The notes under the pieces: generated by a model
Database searches by the model: none
What the model saw: only the letters and a program-made list of their open reading frames with translations
What the model was told of the DNA's origin: nothing
Assembly: GCF_000002875.2 (NCBI RefSeq)
Contig: NC_009409.2
Location: 822,913-886,912 of the forward strand
DNA: 64,000 nt
DNA from: Leishmania infantum JPCM5
Taxonomy: Eukaryota > Euglenozoa > Kinetoplastea > Trypanosomatida > Trypanosomatidae
Direction: 5' to 3'
In this document: one piece after another, positions 41,569 through 50,976 of the stretch
Numbering within the stretch: the first letter of the stretch is position 1
Layout of the letters: every line of letters starts with the position of its first letter
Position numbers and translations under genes: made by a program

Positions 41569-42439
41569 TCAGTCCCTGCGTCATCGCACTGACCTTCGCG
41601 TGCGGTATACACTGGAGCGGCGATGAGGGCTTCTTTATCGTAGCCGAACGCACGCCGCCCCTCTCTTACCTTCCCCTCCGTCGCTTCTCCTCTTTCTCTT
41701 TTTACTTAGCGCGCGCCGCCTGCTCTCCACCACCACCTATGTGTGCACTCGGGTGTCTCTCCTGCTCTGCGCGTGTGCTTGTGTGCGTGCATGACTCAAT
41801 GTGTGCTCTGTAGAACCGATATCTTTTCATTATTTCTTGTGGCTTCTCTTAGCAAGTGATATCGCACGGTTACGGCGCTCCGTTTAACACAGCGGGTGAG
41901 AGAAGACTTCTTCGTGTGCAGATGTGAGCCGGTGAGCCGAAAAGGGAGAGCACGCTGTCGAAGTGGGAGCTGAAGACAGCAAGCATGGACGACGGAGCCA
42001 CTGGACGGGTGCTACAGTTTTTAAACTTTGGCTAAGTGTGCCCTCTATTCTTCTCAGCATCATGCCAATCTCGCATGTTCATATAGAATGCAGGTATGGC
42101 TTCCCCGTCGAGAGAACGCGACCCGCGCGGCGATACGTGCGCGCCGTTGCGTGAACGTTTTCGCGCTTGCTTCCGCATGGGGTTTCCTTTTCACTTACCG
42201 TATATGTTTATTGTCGAGCATCTTTTTCTCGCCTTTTCTCTGGATGCCTTTCTCGGGTGATGTGCCGGTTGGTCCCGTGGCCACTCCACTCAGACATCAA
42301 CGAGGAACATGCAAAGCCACAAATGGAGTTGACGCGCACTGGTCATGAGCGTCAATGTACGGAGATGAGGTGACGGCAATGCAGATGTCGCCATCGTGAT
42401 TGTAGCCGCAGTACCCCTACTTGGTTCTGTGTGTGAGTT

Positions 42440-42800
42440 CACCTCCGTGATGATGCCGGCCACCACAGGCCGGTATCAGGGTCCAGTGCCCCACACTCTT
42501 TGTGGGGAAGCCGAAAACCTCCGGCCCGCCTTCGGGTACGGCTGGCGAAGTCTCAGTATCCGGCGGCCAGCTCTGGGCTAGCGTCGCGACCACGACCACG
42601 TTTGCACCGGCTCGCGACGAATCGTGTCGAAGATTCAACAAAAACACGCATCCGCCTACTGCTTTTCTGCGTCTGCTGCGCTGCGGTGGTGTTGAGCGTA
42701 ATCTGGACCTTGCCTGCGCTGCATGCAGTGTCTTTGCACTGGGCTGAAGGTAACCAGGCTGTGCTGCTTGGCTGCGTTCCGTGACGCAGCTGTCGTGCAA
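42440..42800 (+). mobile_element. Retroposon relic with 79-nt-like signature
   Basis: From 42,455 the sequence reads GCCGGCCACCACAGG, then CAGGGTCCAGT, CTCTTTG and GGGGAAGC, with spacing close to the conserved 5' signature I remember for L1Tc/ingi-type elements and the derived DIRE/SIDER (CCGGCCACC, CCAGGGTCTAGT, CTCTTTG, GAGGAAGC). It is not a copy of the five near-identical elements. The 3' boundary is only a guess, and no intact coding frame remains. The match is from memory. Confidence 0.5.
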
Positions 42801-43223
42801 CAGAGGTGGGCAAACTGCCGTCACATGCGCATATAGCATGACTTGTTCGTGGTAGAATGAGACGCTGAGAGAGGGGAAGCATGACTACAGCGAATATGCG
42901 TGCTTGTGTGTGTGCTCGCTCCACTGCTTGCACTCTCTGTCGCTCTCTCTTTCTCGCTCTGAGGTCCTCTTCGACTCATTCTCCCTCCTTCTTTCTCTTC
43001 GTGGACGTCCCTTGCCCTCTTTTCTGTTTTAAATCTTCCTCTCTGTGCTGTTTGCAACACACTCACGCGTCGCGGATGCGCTAGAAGCGTATAGAAGCAT
43101 CGCGGCAGAGGCCCTTCGCCCTCTCTCCATCCGTGTGTCTTCGGCTGTTTCGCCAGGTTTAACTTCAGTGGTGCGGCCTCTTTTCCTCCTGCACCTCTTT
43201 CCGTGCGTGTGGTTCCTCCGGAG

Positions 43224-43976
43224 ATGCCGGTGTGCATCGAGTGTGGACACGGTGTTCCGCGCATCATCAAGCCGGACACCGAAACAGTGGAGCGGTGCGG
43301 AGAGTGCGGGCACATCTGCGATATCTGCTACGAATTCGGTGATGTACAGATTTGGATTGATGTGGTTCTGCTGCGCCACCGGGCGTGGGCGCATGTTCTC
43401 TTCAACCAGACTGACTACTACACAAAACTCGTCATCTTCGTGCTCTGCTGCGTGGTGGAGGCGGTCGTGGTGCACAGCCTCACCGTGCTTAAGGCCATTC
43501 CCTTCTTCACGGATGACCTCGAGAATAGTTCCCTCTATACCCCAGAGCGCCAGGTGCGATCGCTGCAGCTCGTGCGCATAATTCAGAGCTCCTTTCTGCC
43601 GCTGATGAACTACCCATCAGCAATTCCCCACCTCTTCATCTTTATCTTCACAGAAAATGCGCTTGTTGCCTCTATCGCCACGTGGCTCGGCCGCTTTTTC
43701 TACCGCAGCTACGGCCACAGAGAACACCTGTGGTTCGTGGAGGCAGCCTTGGCCTCCTACGCAAAGCTGAGCTACGTCCTGTTTCTCATCTGGGCCATTC
43801 CACCGTCGATGCTCCCTATGGTCGACTTTGTGTACGTTCTGTGGCTAGGATGCGCCTTCACGGTGCTGGGGTTCGATCGCCATTGGATGTACCCCGTAGC
43901 GGCCGTCCTCATCTGCGTCTGTGCTCGCGCGCTGTTTCGCTACCTCACAAAGTGGAGCCCTCAGGTGCTCTGCTAG
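43224..43976 (+). CDS. ARV1: ARV1-family sterol/lipid homeostasis protein
   Basis: 250 residues from ATG 43,224. The N-terminus is the ARV1 homology domain: CxxC pairs at C4/C7 and C25/C28 (with C32/C35 following), then the family signature EFGDVQIWIDVVLLRHRAWAHVLFN at about 37-61, where ARV1 typically has D-x-x-x-x-x-I-x-x-x-L-x-x-x-x-x-x-R-H-x-L-[FY]-N. Several membrane helices follow (about 68-90, 138-160, 185-205, 208-240). ARV1 is an ER membrane protein needed for sterol distribution and GPI-anchor intermediate handling, relevant in an organism coated with GPI-linked molecules. Earlier in-frame codons are not ATG. Confidence 0.9.
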   Translation: MPVCIECGHGVPRIIKPDTETVERCGECGHICDICYEFGDVQIWIDVVLLRHRAWAHVLFNQTDYYTKLVIFVLCCVVEAVVVHSLTVLKAIPFFTDDLENSSLYTPERQVRSLQLVRIIQSSFLPLMNYPSAIPHLFIFIFTENALVASIATWLGRFFYRSYGHREHLWFVEAALASYAKLSYVLFLIWAIPPSMLPMVDFVYVLWLGCAFTVLGFDRHWMYPVAAVLICVCARALFRYLTKWSPQVLC

Positions 43977-44643
43977 CTGCGGTGTCCCTCTGCCACGTGG
44001 CTTCGGCTTTGTTTCTATGCCTTCTTTCGCCGTCTATGCCTATGGCGGCAAGATGGAGAGCTTGGGTGCTGCTTCTGCTGGCGCTGCTGTGACTATGGTT
44101 GGCACGCCGACTCGCTTCTCGTGTTCTTTTTCGCTCCTTCACCGTTGTTCCCCCCACCTGGCGCTCGCCTTCCACGCTCTTTCTCCTCTCCGAAAAAAAA
44201 AACGCAGGAGAGGAGATGTCTGCCCAACAGATGATCTCCCTCTTTCTGTGTCGCTGATGATGGTACTGCTGCTGGTGCTGCCTTTCTCTATTCCTCTCTT
44301 CTATTGTTGCACCAGTCACGGCGTCGCGCTGCCGTGGGATAGCGATGCAGCAGCACTGCTGGTGCTTATACGTCCCGCCATCGTTCTTTGACAGGCGAGA
44401 GCTTCGCCGATACACCAGGCTCCACTTCCGATGTGTCTATCCTCTCTCTCTTCCACTTTTTCTGACTCTATACGTCGGCGCCACATCGCACATTATCACC
44501 CACCACGCTGCAGAAGTCTCTTTCTCACCGTTAGGGAACGTTATAATTTTCTCCTCTCTTTCTGACGCTTCATTGTGTGTCGCCGCCCTCCCCTTCAGGG
44601 ACGTACCTCTTTCTCTTCTGTGATCCTTTTCTTACCATACACC
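43977..44643. other. Intergenic spacer
   Basis: 0.67 kb, with an A9-10 run near 44,194-44,203 and CT-rich tracts at 44,440-44,465 and 44,555-44,632. No gene seen. Confidence 0.6.
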
Positions 44644-47529
44644 ATGAGCCTGGAAGCCAATATCGCGGTGTGCCTTCACGACCTGAAGTCGCCCTCGGAT
44701 CATCCGGTGGCGCTGCGCTCCTCCCCAAACGGAGTCTCCTTCATGTGCCCCCCATCCCTGAAGGAGGCTAACTTCCCCGGCAATGACACGAATTTTGCGG
44801 TAGAGCATGTGCTGGAGCGGCCGAATGCGGGTGCAATCCAGAAAAAGATGCTCTCCTCTGCTGCCTCCGACTTTGTGAAGAACCGTCAGAACCTGGTCAT
44901 GTTCAGCTACGGCGTCCGCTCTACCCCGAAGCGTCAACTGATGTACGGCCAACAGTCCGAGGAGGGCTACGCGGTGCGCGTCATCTCAGATGCAGTAACC
45001 ACTGGCCAGGGTATCTTCACGCTTTCGTGCTACATTATTGGCCAGGACGAACACCTTGTGGATCTTATCTCGGCAGAAAACGAACTCGGCGTGATTGTGG
45101 AGTCAGTGAAGGAAGGCCCGCGTGTGCGTATGGTGGAGCGCTCCAGGGTCAAGACTGAATCGGATGTGCGAGGCGTCTTCTCCAAGATCGTGCAGAACTA
45201 CCACAAGCAGTTCGAGTCCGTGCTGCCAGAGAAGCAGCCCACCGCCGAGCTCCAGGCGCTTCCACCGTACAAGGGCGATACGATCATGCTGCAGCTGTTC
45301 CGCTACGAATCTGAGGAGAAGTACAGCAACTACGAGGATGCCAACTCGATGACGTTTGTGGCTCTCGGTGACTCGGAGCGGCCGGTGCTGTGCGGCCTCG
45401 ATTCTTCCCAGCAAGAGGCGTTCGAGAAGACAAACCGTATCTTGCTGTCTGCTGTGGGCATTGTGTCGAGCATCAAGTGCAGCCGCCTGCGCATTCCCTT
45501 TGGCAAGTCGAAGCTGAGCCAGTTGATGCGCCGCTGCTACAATGCCGAGAAGGGCAACCCCAACGGCGCCCTGAACGGGCCCACAAACACTGTCATGCTG
45601 ATTCACTGCTGGACGAACGGCGAGTGGGCGGAGGAGAGTTTTCACAACCTTTCCATGATACGGCGCATCTGCAACACGCTTGGCTCCTCCGGCATTGGCT
45701 CCATGCTGCGCGACTTGCCAGTGGAGAAGTGGCGCCTCGACCAGGACATCAATGAGCTGCGCGATGAGCTGGTGGTGGCGCGCATGGTGTACGACTACAA
45801 GCCGTGCATCTGCGAGTCCGCAAAGCCTATCGCGAACATCAAGGAGGAGGAGCTGAAGCGCATCAACGCCATCCAGCTGAAACGCAACGAGGCGCACGAG
45901 AAGCAGCTCGCCATGATCCAGGAGAAGGCCATGGAGGAGGCCAAGAAGACCATCAAGGATCAGGAGGCGAGCAGCGGCGTCACCCTGGCGTCCCTCGAAA
46001 AGATGCTCGAGGCCAAGAAGCGTGAAAACGAGTCGCTGCAGCTCGAGCGTGACAACATGACGCATGAGTACGAGCAGACACTCGAAAAGATCCGGCGCAA
46101 GAAGTACAGCGAGGAAGACATCGTGTCTCGCCTCCGTGAGGAGACAAATCAGTTGGAGGAGGAGCTGGGCGCGCGCCAGGCGGCCATCCTGAACAAGCAG
46201 AAGCAGCTGGATTTGGCAAAGCTGGACAAAACCAAATGCCGCGAGGCCATCCTGCGCGAGCGCGGAAACGTGGAGGCGATGCGCAAGACGCTCATGACTG
46301 AGCGGCGCCACCAACGTGAGCAATGGATTAAGCAGATCAAGGAAGTTAACCAGCAGGTGCTGGTGCAGCTCCGCACCATGGCTGATGAGCGCAAGCAGAA
46401 CGGCGAGACCGTTTCGGCGAAAGAGGAGGCGTCCGAGAAGGCCGTGATTGAGGACATCAAGACCATTGAGGAGTACCTGCCAAAGCTCATCTCGCTCGAG
46501 GACGTCCCTGTCAACCCGGAGGAGACAGAGAGCATCCGCCGCCAGTTTGATGAAGTCTTCTTGCAGGAGAAAAAGACGTACCTGATGAAGATCGATGAGG
46601 AGAAGGCGCGCAAGGAGAAGCTGGAGAAGGGCCTCATGGCGTACCGCAACCGCGTGCTCGAAGTGGCGCACGCAAAGAAGAAGGAGAACATGCAGGATGC
46701 CGCGAAGAAGGAGCAGCACCTCAGCTCGCTGGTCGAGCAGGTGCTCACGTACCTGCGCAACGGCGTGAAGATGATGAAGGTGTCCAGCAAGAATCATGTG
46801 CGCTGCCGCTTTTACTTCATCTCCGATGATGGAAGTCGCATCCACTCATGCGAACTTGATGGCCAGGGTGCCCCGATCAACCGACGCAAGCCGCCAGTGA
46901 CTATCTGGCTGCGCGACATCCGCAAGGTGGTGCTCGGCGTCTACACCGAATCCTTCGTGTCCTTCAGCTCCGAGAGCCAGCTCGCCAAAGCGCGCGCCGA
47001 GGCGGTCACGGACAACGGCACATACCGCAATGACATAACGCAGAGCATCACGCCTGCGAACATCGGCCTCAACAATTACCGCGCGTTTGCGCTGCTGCTA
47101 CGCGGCGGCAAGTCGCTCGAGGTGGTTTGCTACTCCGACACAGACTGCGAGGCTTGGATGGTGGGACTTCGGCGTCTGCTGGGGATCAAGACGGCGACTG
47201 AGAAGCAAGTGGAACAGCATATGGAAAGTGTCCGCCCTCAGGAGCCCCCTGTGGTGGAGCAGCCAGTGGAGATGAAGTTCGGCGGCCTCCTTGACGTGCG
47301 CAACATGCGCGGCTTTCTCGCACTCTCCGCCGAGGAGGCCAGTTTGTGCAGTGAGAGCCACATTCCGCCGGCGCTCTTCCTGCGCGTAAAGCAGGAGATG
47401 GTGGACAAGTCTCACACCGGCTCCATCACCACCTACGACGTGCGCGTTTCCTCTGGGCTCGACTTGGTGCGCTCAGGTTGCATCTACGACTTCCTGGTGC
47501 AGCAACACATCATCCCACTTCCGTTCTAG
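44644..47529 (+). CDS. Kinesin-like protein with degenerate motor, coiled coil and PH-like domain
   Basis: 961 residues from ATG 44,644 (CACCATGAGC). Residues 1-350 keep a kinesin motor outline. FVALGDSERP (238-247) stands where kinesins have the switch II LVDLAGSER. RLRIPFGKSKLSQLM (281-295) matches the HIPYRDSKLTRLL helix, and the later TVMLIHCW...ESFHNLSMIRRI matches the end of the motor. The P-loop position reads FSYGVRSTPKR (87-97) instead of GQTGSGKT, so the Lys-Thr needed for ATP is lost, and I see no SSRSH switch I. A charged coiled coil spans about 400-710. Residues about 715-850 look like a PH domain (RFYFISDDGS... ending DCEAWMVGLRRLLG). A linker/tail binding role is more likely than motility. 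Confidence 0.75.
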   Translation: MSLEANIAVCLHDLKSPSDHPVALRSSPNGVSFMCPPSLKEANFPGNDTNFAVEHVLERPNAGAIQKKMLSSAASDFVKNRQNLVMFSYGVRSTPKRQLMYGQQSEEGYAVRVISDAVTTGQGIFTLSCYIIGQDEHLVDLISAENELGVIVESVKEGPRVRMVERSRVKTESDVRGVFSKIVQNYHKQFESVLPEKQPTAELQALPPYKGDTIMLQLFRYESEEKYSNYEDANSMTFVALGDSERPVLCGLDSSQQEAFEKTNRILLSAVGIVSSIKCSRLRIPFGKSKLSQLMRRCYNAEKGNPNGALNGPTNTVMLIHCWTNGEWAEESFHNLSMIRRICNTLGSSGIGSMLRDLPVEKWRLDQDINELRDELVVARMVYDYKPCICESAKPIANIKEEELKRINAIQLKRNEAHEKQLAMIQEKAMEEAKKTIKDQEASSGVTLASLEKMLEAKKRENESLQLERDNMTHEYEQTLEKIRRKKYSEEDIVSRLREETNQLEEELGARQAAILNKQKQLDLAKLDKTKCREAILRERGNVEAMRKTLMTERRHQREQWIKQIKEVNQQVLVQLRTMADERKQNGETVSAKEEASEKAVIEDIKTIEEYLPKLISLEDVPVNPEETESIRRQFDEVFLQEKKTYLMKIDEEKARKEKLEKGLMAYRNRVLEVAHAKKKENMQDAAKKEQHLSSLVEQVLTYLRNGVKMMKVSSKNHVRCRFYFISDDGSRIHSCELDGQGAPINRRKPPVTIWLRDIRKVVLGVYTESFVSFSSESQLAKARAEAVTDNGTYRNDITQSITPANIGLNNYRAFALLLRGGKSLEVVCYSDTDCEAWMVGLRRLLGIKTATEKQVEQHMESVRPQEPPVVEQPVEMKFGGLLDVRNMRGFLALSAEEASLCSESHIPPALFLRVKQEMVDKSHTGSITTYDVRVSSGLDLVRSGCIYDFLVQQHIIPLPF

Positions 47530-49210
47530 GAGATGCGTTGTGATGCCACGTGGCACGTACGTTTTGCTTTCTTGACACCCACATCATACGCTGTGGTTTC
47601 TTGCTTCAACAAGTTTCTGACTATCGTGGCGGCGAAGGCCGAGGCACCTTTGGTGCGTGTCGCAGCGTGTCTTCACGCACGCCGCTGTACTCCCCCACTC
47701 CCTCTTTGATTCTTTCGTACTCCGCCGTTTGCCGTATTTTCGCTTTTGCTGTTTCTGGAGTGCGCGCCGAACGTCTCTCTCTTGTATGCTTGACGTGTGA
47801 GGGAAGAGCGTGGAGAGAGAGGGGGCCGGCGGCGGTGGTGGTGGTGGGAGCACCAACACCCACGCTCACGAAGAGAGGGAGACAGCACTTCCAGCACGTG
47901 GGAGCGTGAAACAAACTCAAAGGATCCACGCTCACTGCTCTTCTCAGATGCGTCCTCTATTTCTCATTGACTATATATGGGCTTATGCGTGTCTGTCTGT
48001 GTGTATCCCTGTCTGACCTCTGACCTCTCTCCCTCTCTTACTGTCCCCTTCACTTTTGCTGTGCTATATATTTCCATTTCCTTGATGACGCGCTTGCCAC
48101 CCCTCCTCCTCTATCATGGTCTCTGTGTCTCTATGTGTCTACGCGTCTGTGTTTTTGTGTGACACCGCGTTCTACATTTTCTTTTTCGATGGTGGCCTGT
48201 CTTCGCGCGCGCATGGCTTGATACTCTGGGTTGCGGAAAGGTCTCCACCTCCGCCAGCTCATCTACTCGGAGATCCACGCTGGCGGACACTGAAGCACAA
48301 GCGTATGCGCGATTATACAAACTTGATTTCGTAGAAGGAGAGATATGTTCTCAAGCGTGTCACCATCAACACATTCCAAGCGGATGTCCTCCCTGTTCAT
48401 CGCTTTTTGCTTTCCAATTTGTTTTCTTGCTTGATTTAGCGGTGGGGTGCCTCACATGTCTTCTGTCGACGTCTCGCTCTTTCTCTCCCGCCGGCCCTCT
48501 TGTTTCACTGTCCGCACCTTTGTTGTTTCTTTCTCTCGGGTGGCCGATAGACGCCAAACAAACAAGATGGCGCACTTCGCATCTTCAAAAGCGCGTACCC
48601 ACGTAGGGTGGGAGAGAGAAAGCCAAATACCTCTGCCCACTCTGACCGTCTAAAGCGACATATGCCGGTGGTGCCGTCGTTGGAGGTTGAGGCAGCGGTG
48701 CAACGCGTAAGTACATCTCTGGAGTGCAAAGACTGGCGCTCCATTGATTTCTTTGACTCTCACTGATGCCACGCACTGCCGGCACCTCGCTGGCACCTCC
48801 TTCGTGGCCGGAACCGGGCCTCACTGAAGGGGCTATCCCAGCCACCGGGTACGCCGTATCAAATGGATCAGCGCCATCCCTCTCATTTTACACGCCGAGG
48901 AGGAGGAGAAACAAGCAACGACATCGCGCTACCTTGCCCGCCCCCTCTTTTATTCTCGCAACTACTGCCCTATCTCGTCCTTCCCCTCCCCTTCTTGTGA
49001 TCGCTTGCCCTCGATGGTTCTCTGCATGACTGCTGCGTGCATGCGTGTGCGTGTGTGTGAATGCGCGCATGGCTCTTGCGTCGCCTCGCTCCCGAGACTC
49101 ACCACCGCCTACATTAGTGCCTACAGTGATCGAGTGAGCACGTGTGCCTCTTTCTCTGTCTTCGGAGGTGGCTGCTTTACATCTAGGGCAAGCAAGCGCT
49201 CTTAACTCCC
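47530..49210. other. Intergenic spacer (1.7 kb)
   Basis: Contains GGT/GGC triplets (47,827-47,850) and CT-rich segments. The likely acceptor for the next gene is near 49,150-49,195 (CTTCGGAG, CTAGGGCAAGCAAG). No gene supported. Confidence 0.6.
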
Positions 49211-49996
49211 ATGGCGGAGCTCCTTAGCAAAAAGACGTGGCGTCTCAGGGATGTCCTCTTCAACGAAGGAACAGAGCAGGTAGTGCGCGTACTGAAGATT
49301 GATCATCCGTTCCGTCGCCAGCGCATCACCATCGTGCCCACTCCGCGCTACGCCAGAGAAGCGTACCTGACGGACTGGGTGTACCAACCCTACGTGAAGG
49401 AACACATCATGTACGTCAGCAACGACATCTACAATCCGTTTTACGTCTTCCTGTGCCGCTCGCTGCTTCGCAAAGGCAAATTCCCCGAGTACGCCTATTT
49501 CCACCCCATGGGACTGCCGGACTGCGTCGACGTGAACCTCAGCCGGCGTGCCTTTATCAAGAAGGAGCAGCCCTTCAAGACGCCGATGAGCACCATCCTC
49601 ATGACGACGAATCACTTCCGCGACTCGCACCACCCCTGGGTCTCACGGCGCACCGTTAACATCGTCGGCGAGCAGTATGTTGTACATCCTAAAGAGGACA
49701 AGCAATCGATGGTGTTTGTGCTGCCGCCTGCTTACGTGCCCGATGTGGTAAACACGTTGCAGGGCCTTGGATTCGCTGTGGCCGACACGGTGACGGCCTC
49801 CATTGGAGACGCGGCCATCATCAATAAACTGAACAGCTGGAGCAACAAGTGCCAGCTGCTCGTGTTGGGGTATCTCTGGTTTCTTTTGGCGCTCTTCATC
49901 ATAGGCGAGAGCCGCCATATTCGTCAGCTCTTTCAAGACTACAAGCGAGAGTTGATCGAGAAGGCAGGCAAGGACCCAGCAAAGATGGGCCTGTAG
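49211..49996 (+). CDS. Conserved hypothetical protein with one C-terminal TM (261 aa)
   Basis: ATG 49,211 (CCCATGGCGG) to TAG 49,994-49,996. The first 200 residues are soluble and well structured in appearance, rich in aromatic and basic residues (HPFRRQRITIVPTPRY, YQPYVKEHIMYVSNDIYNPFYVFLCRSLL). One clear membrane helix lies at about 214-232 (LLVLGYLWFLLALFIIG), followed by a short basic tail. This resembles membrane-anchored mitochondrial proteins of kinetoplastids, but I do not recognise a family. Confidence 0.75.
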   Translation: MAELLSKKTWRLRDVLFNEGTEQVVRVLKIDHPFRRQRITIVPTPRYAREAYLTDWVYQPYVKEHIMYVSNDIYNPFYVFLCRSLLRKGKFPEYAYFHPMGLPDCVDVNLSRRAFIKKEQPFKTPMSTILMTTNHFRDSHHPWVSRRTVNIVGEQYVVHPKEDKQSMVFVLPPAYVPDVVNTLQGLGFAVADTVTASIGDAAIINKLNSWSNKCQLLVLGYLWFLLALFIIGESRHIRQLFQDYKRELIEKAGKDPAKMGL

Positions 49997-50976
49997 GCAC
50001 CGACGACAGCCAAGGAGGGGGATGGAGAAGAGGTCTACCGCTCTCTCAAGCCCAGCGTGCGGCAGTGTCCCGACATTCACTCTCGGCATCTCCCTACTTC
50101 CTCTACGTCTGCTGTCGTGCAACCCGCCTCGTGGTCGCGCGCACGCGTGTATCCGTGTGCGAAGATAGACCACTGAAGCAGTCGATTCGAGGACACGGCA
50201 GACCCTGACGACTGGGGGTGTAAAGGAAGGCATAGCGCATGAGGCATCCTTGATCTTCGCCTCAAGCGAGGGGCTCTCTTTTTGACAGCCCTCGCTGCAT
50301 CCTTCTCACACATATCGGGGCGCTCCATTTTGCATGGCGTGCTGCAAAAGTCGCATTCTCTATTGTCGTAATCACGACAGCGCACTGAGAGAACCGCAAC
50401 GCAAAACGGAGGCTGCAGCGTGGCGGTGCTGCTATTGAACTTTTAATTTAGATAGCGCATCTTCTCCTGATACGTCACACTATTACTGTCCCCAATGCTA
50501 CGAGTCGATTGAGGAAGGCGGCGCTGCACCGAGTACGAGGCATAGGCACCTCACCGTCTGCCTCCTCGTGTCTTGCACACGTTCGACACCCCCCTTTTTC
50601 TCATGTTTTCTCCATCGAAGGCCTCCGGCGACTCATGCGATTCACGCAGCACTTGCTATATTCTTTCCACATCACATCTCCTCCTCTCTGGTACAAAAAC
50701 ATCAGAGACACAACCACCACCGACGCCTCTGTACAGTTATTCACCACCGACACACCCATCGCCCTGCTCGGTCAGTCGCAGTTCTCTTTCCATCCGTTAG
50801 GCTCCCGCTTTTTTATCGTATCTTTTTTTATGATTCTTGCCTGTGTACAGCGGCGTTGCTGTGCCGCACTACTGCCCACCTCTGTCTGCCTGCCCGTCTC
50901 GTTGCCAACGCCGAAGCGTACGCCTCTCACGCCGGGCACAACTTGCCTAACATCTCACCTGAAAACAAGGTCAGCG
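49997..50976. other. Intergenic spacer with stem-loop
   Basis: Holds a GC-rich stem-loop (50,265-50,296). A CT/T-rich tract at 50,805-50,838 ending near TGTACAG (50,844-50,850) is a good acceptor for the aminopeptidase P locus. No other gene seen. Confidence 0.6.
50265..50296. other. GC-rich stem-loop
   Basis: AGCGAGGGGCT (50,265-50,275) can pair with AGCCCTCGCT (50,287-50,296) with one bulged G and an 11-nt loop (CTCTTTTTGAC). It lies about 270 bp past the stop of the 49,211 gene, probably in its 3'UTR. Confidence 0.55.

Larger units (their letters stand above)
39586..43223. other. Intergenic region with SIDER copies, N gap and retroposon relic (3.6 kb)
   Basis: Contains SIDER copy 4 with the duplicated PUF flank, a 101-N gap, truncated SIDER copy 5 and a separate retroposon relic near 42,450. 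Before ARV1, CT-rich tracts at 42,930-43,040 and the CGCCAG near 43,156 are candidate acceptor signals. No gene supported. Confidence 0.7.

Noticed and set aside
45103..46845. Long minus-strand open frame (580 codons)
   Set aside because: It is the antisense shadow of the Lys/Glu-rich coiled coil of the kinesin-like gene; Leu/His-rich composition without motifs, and every supported gene runs on the + strand.
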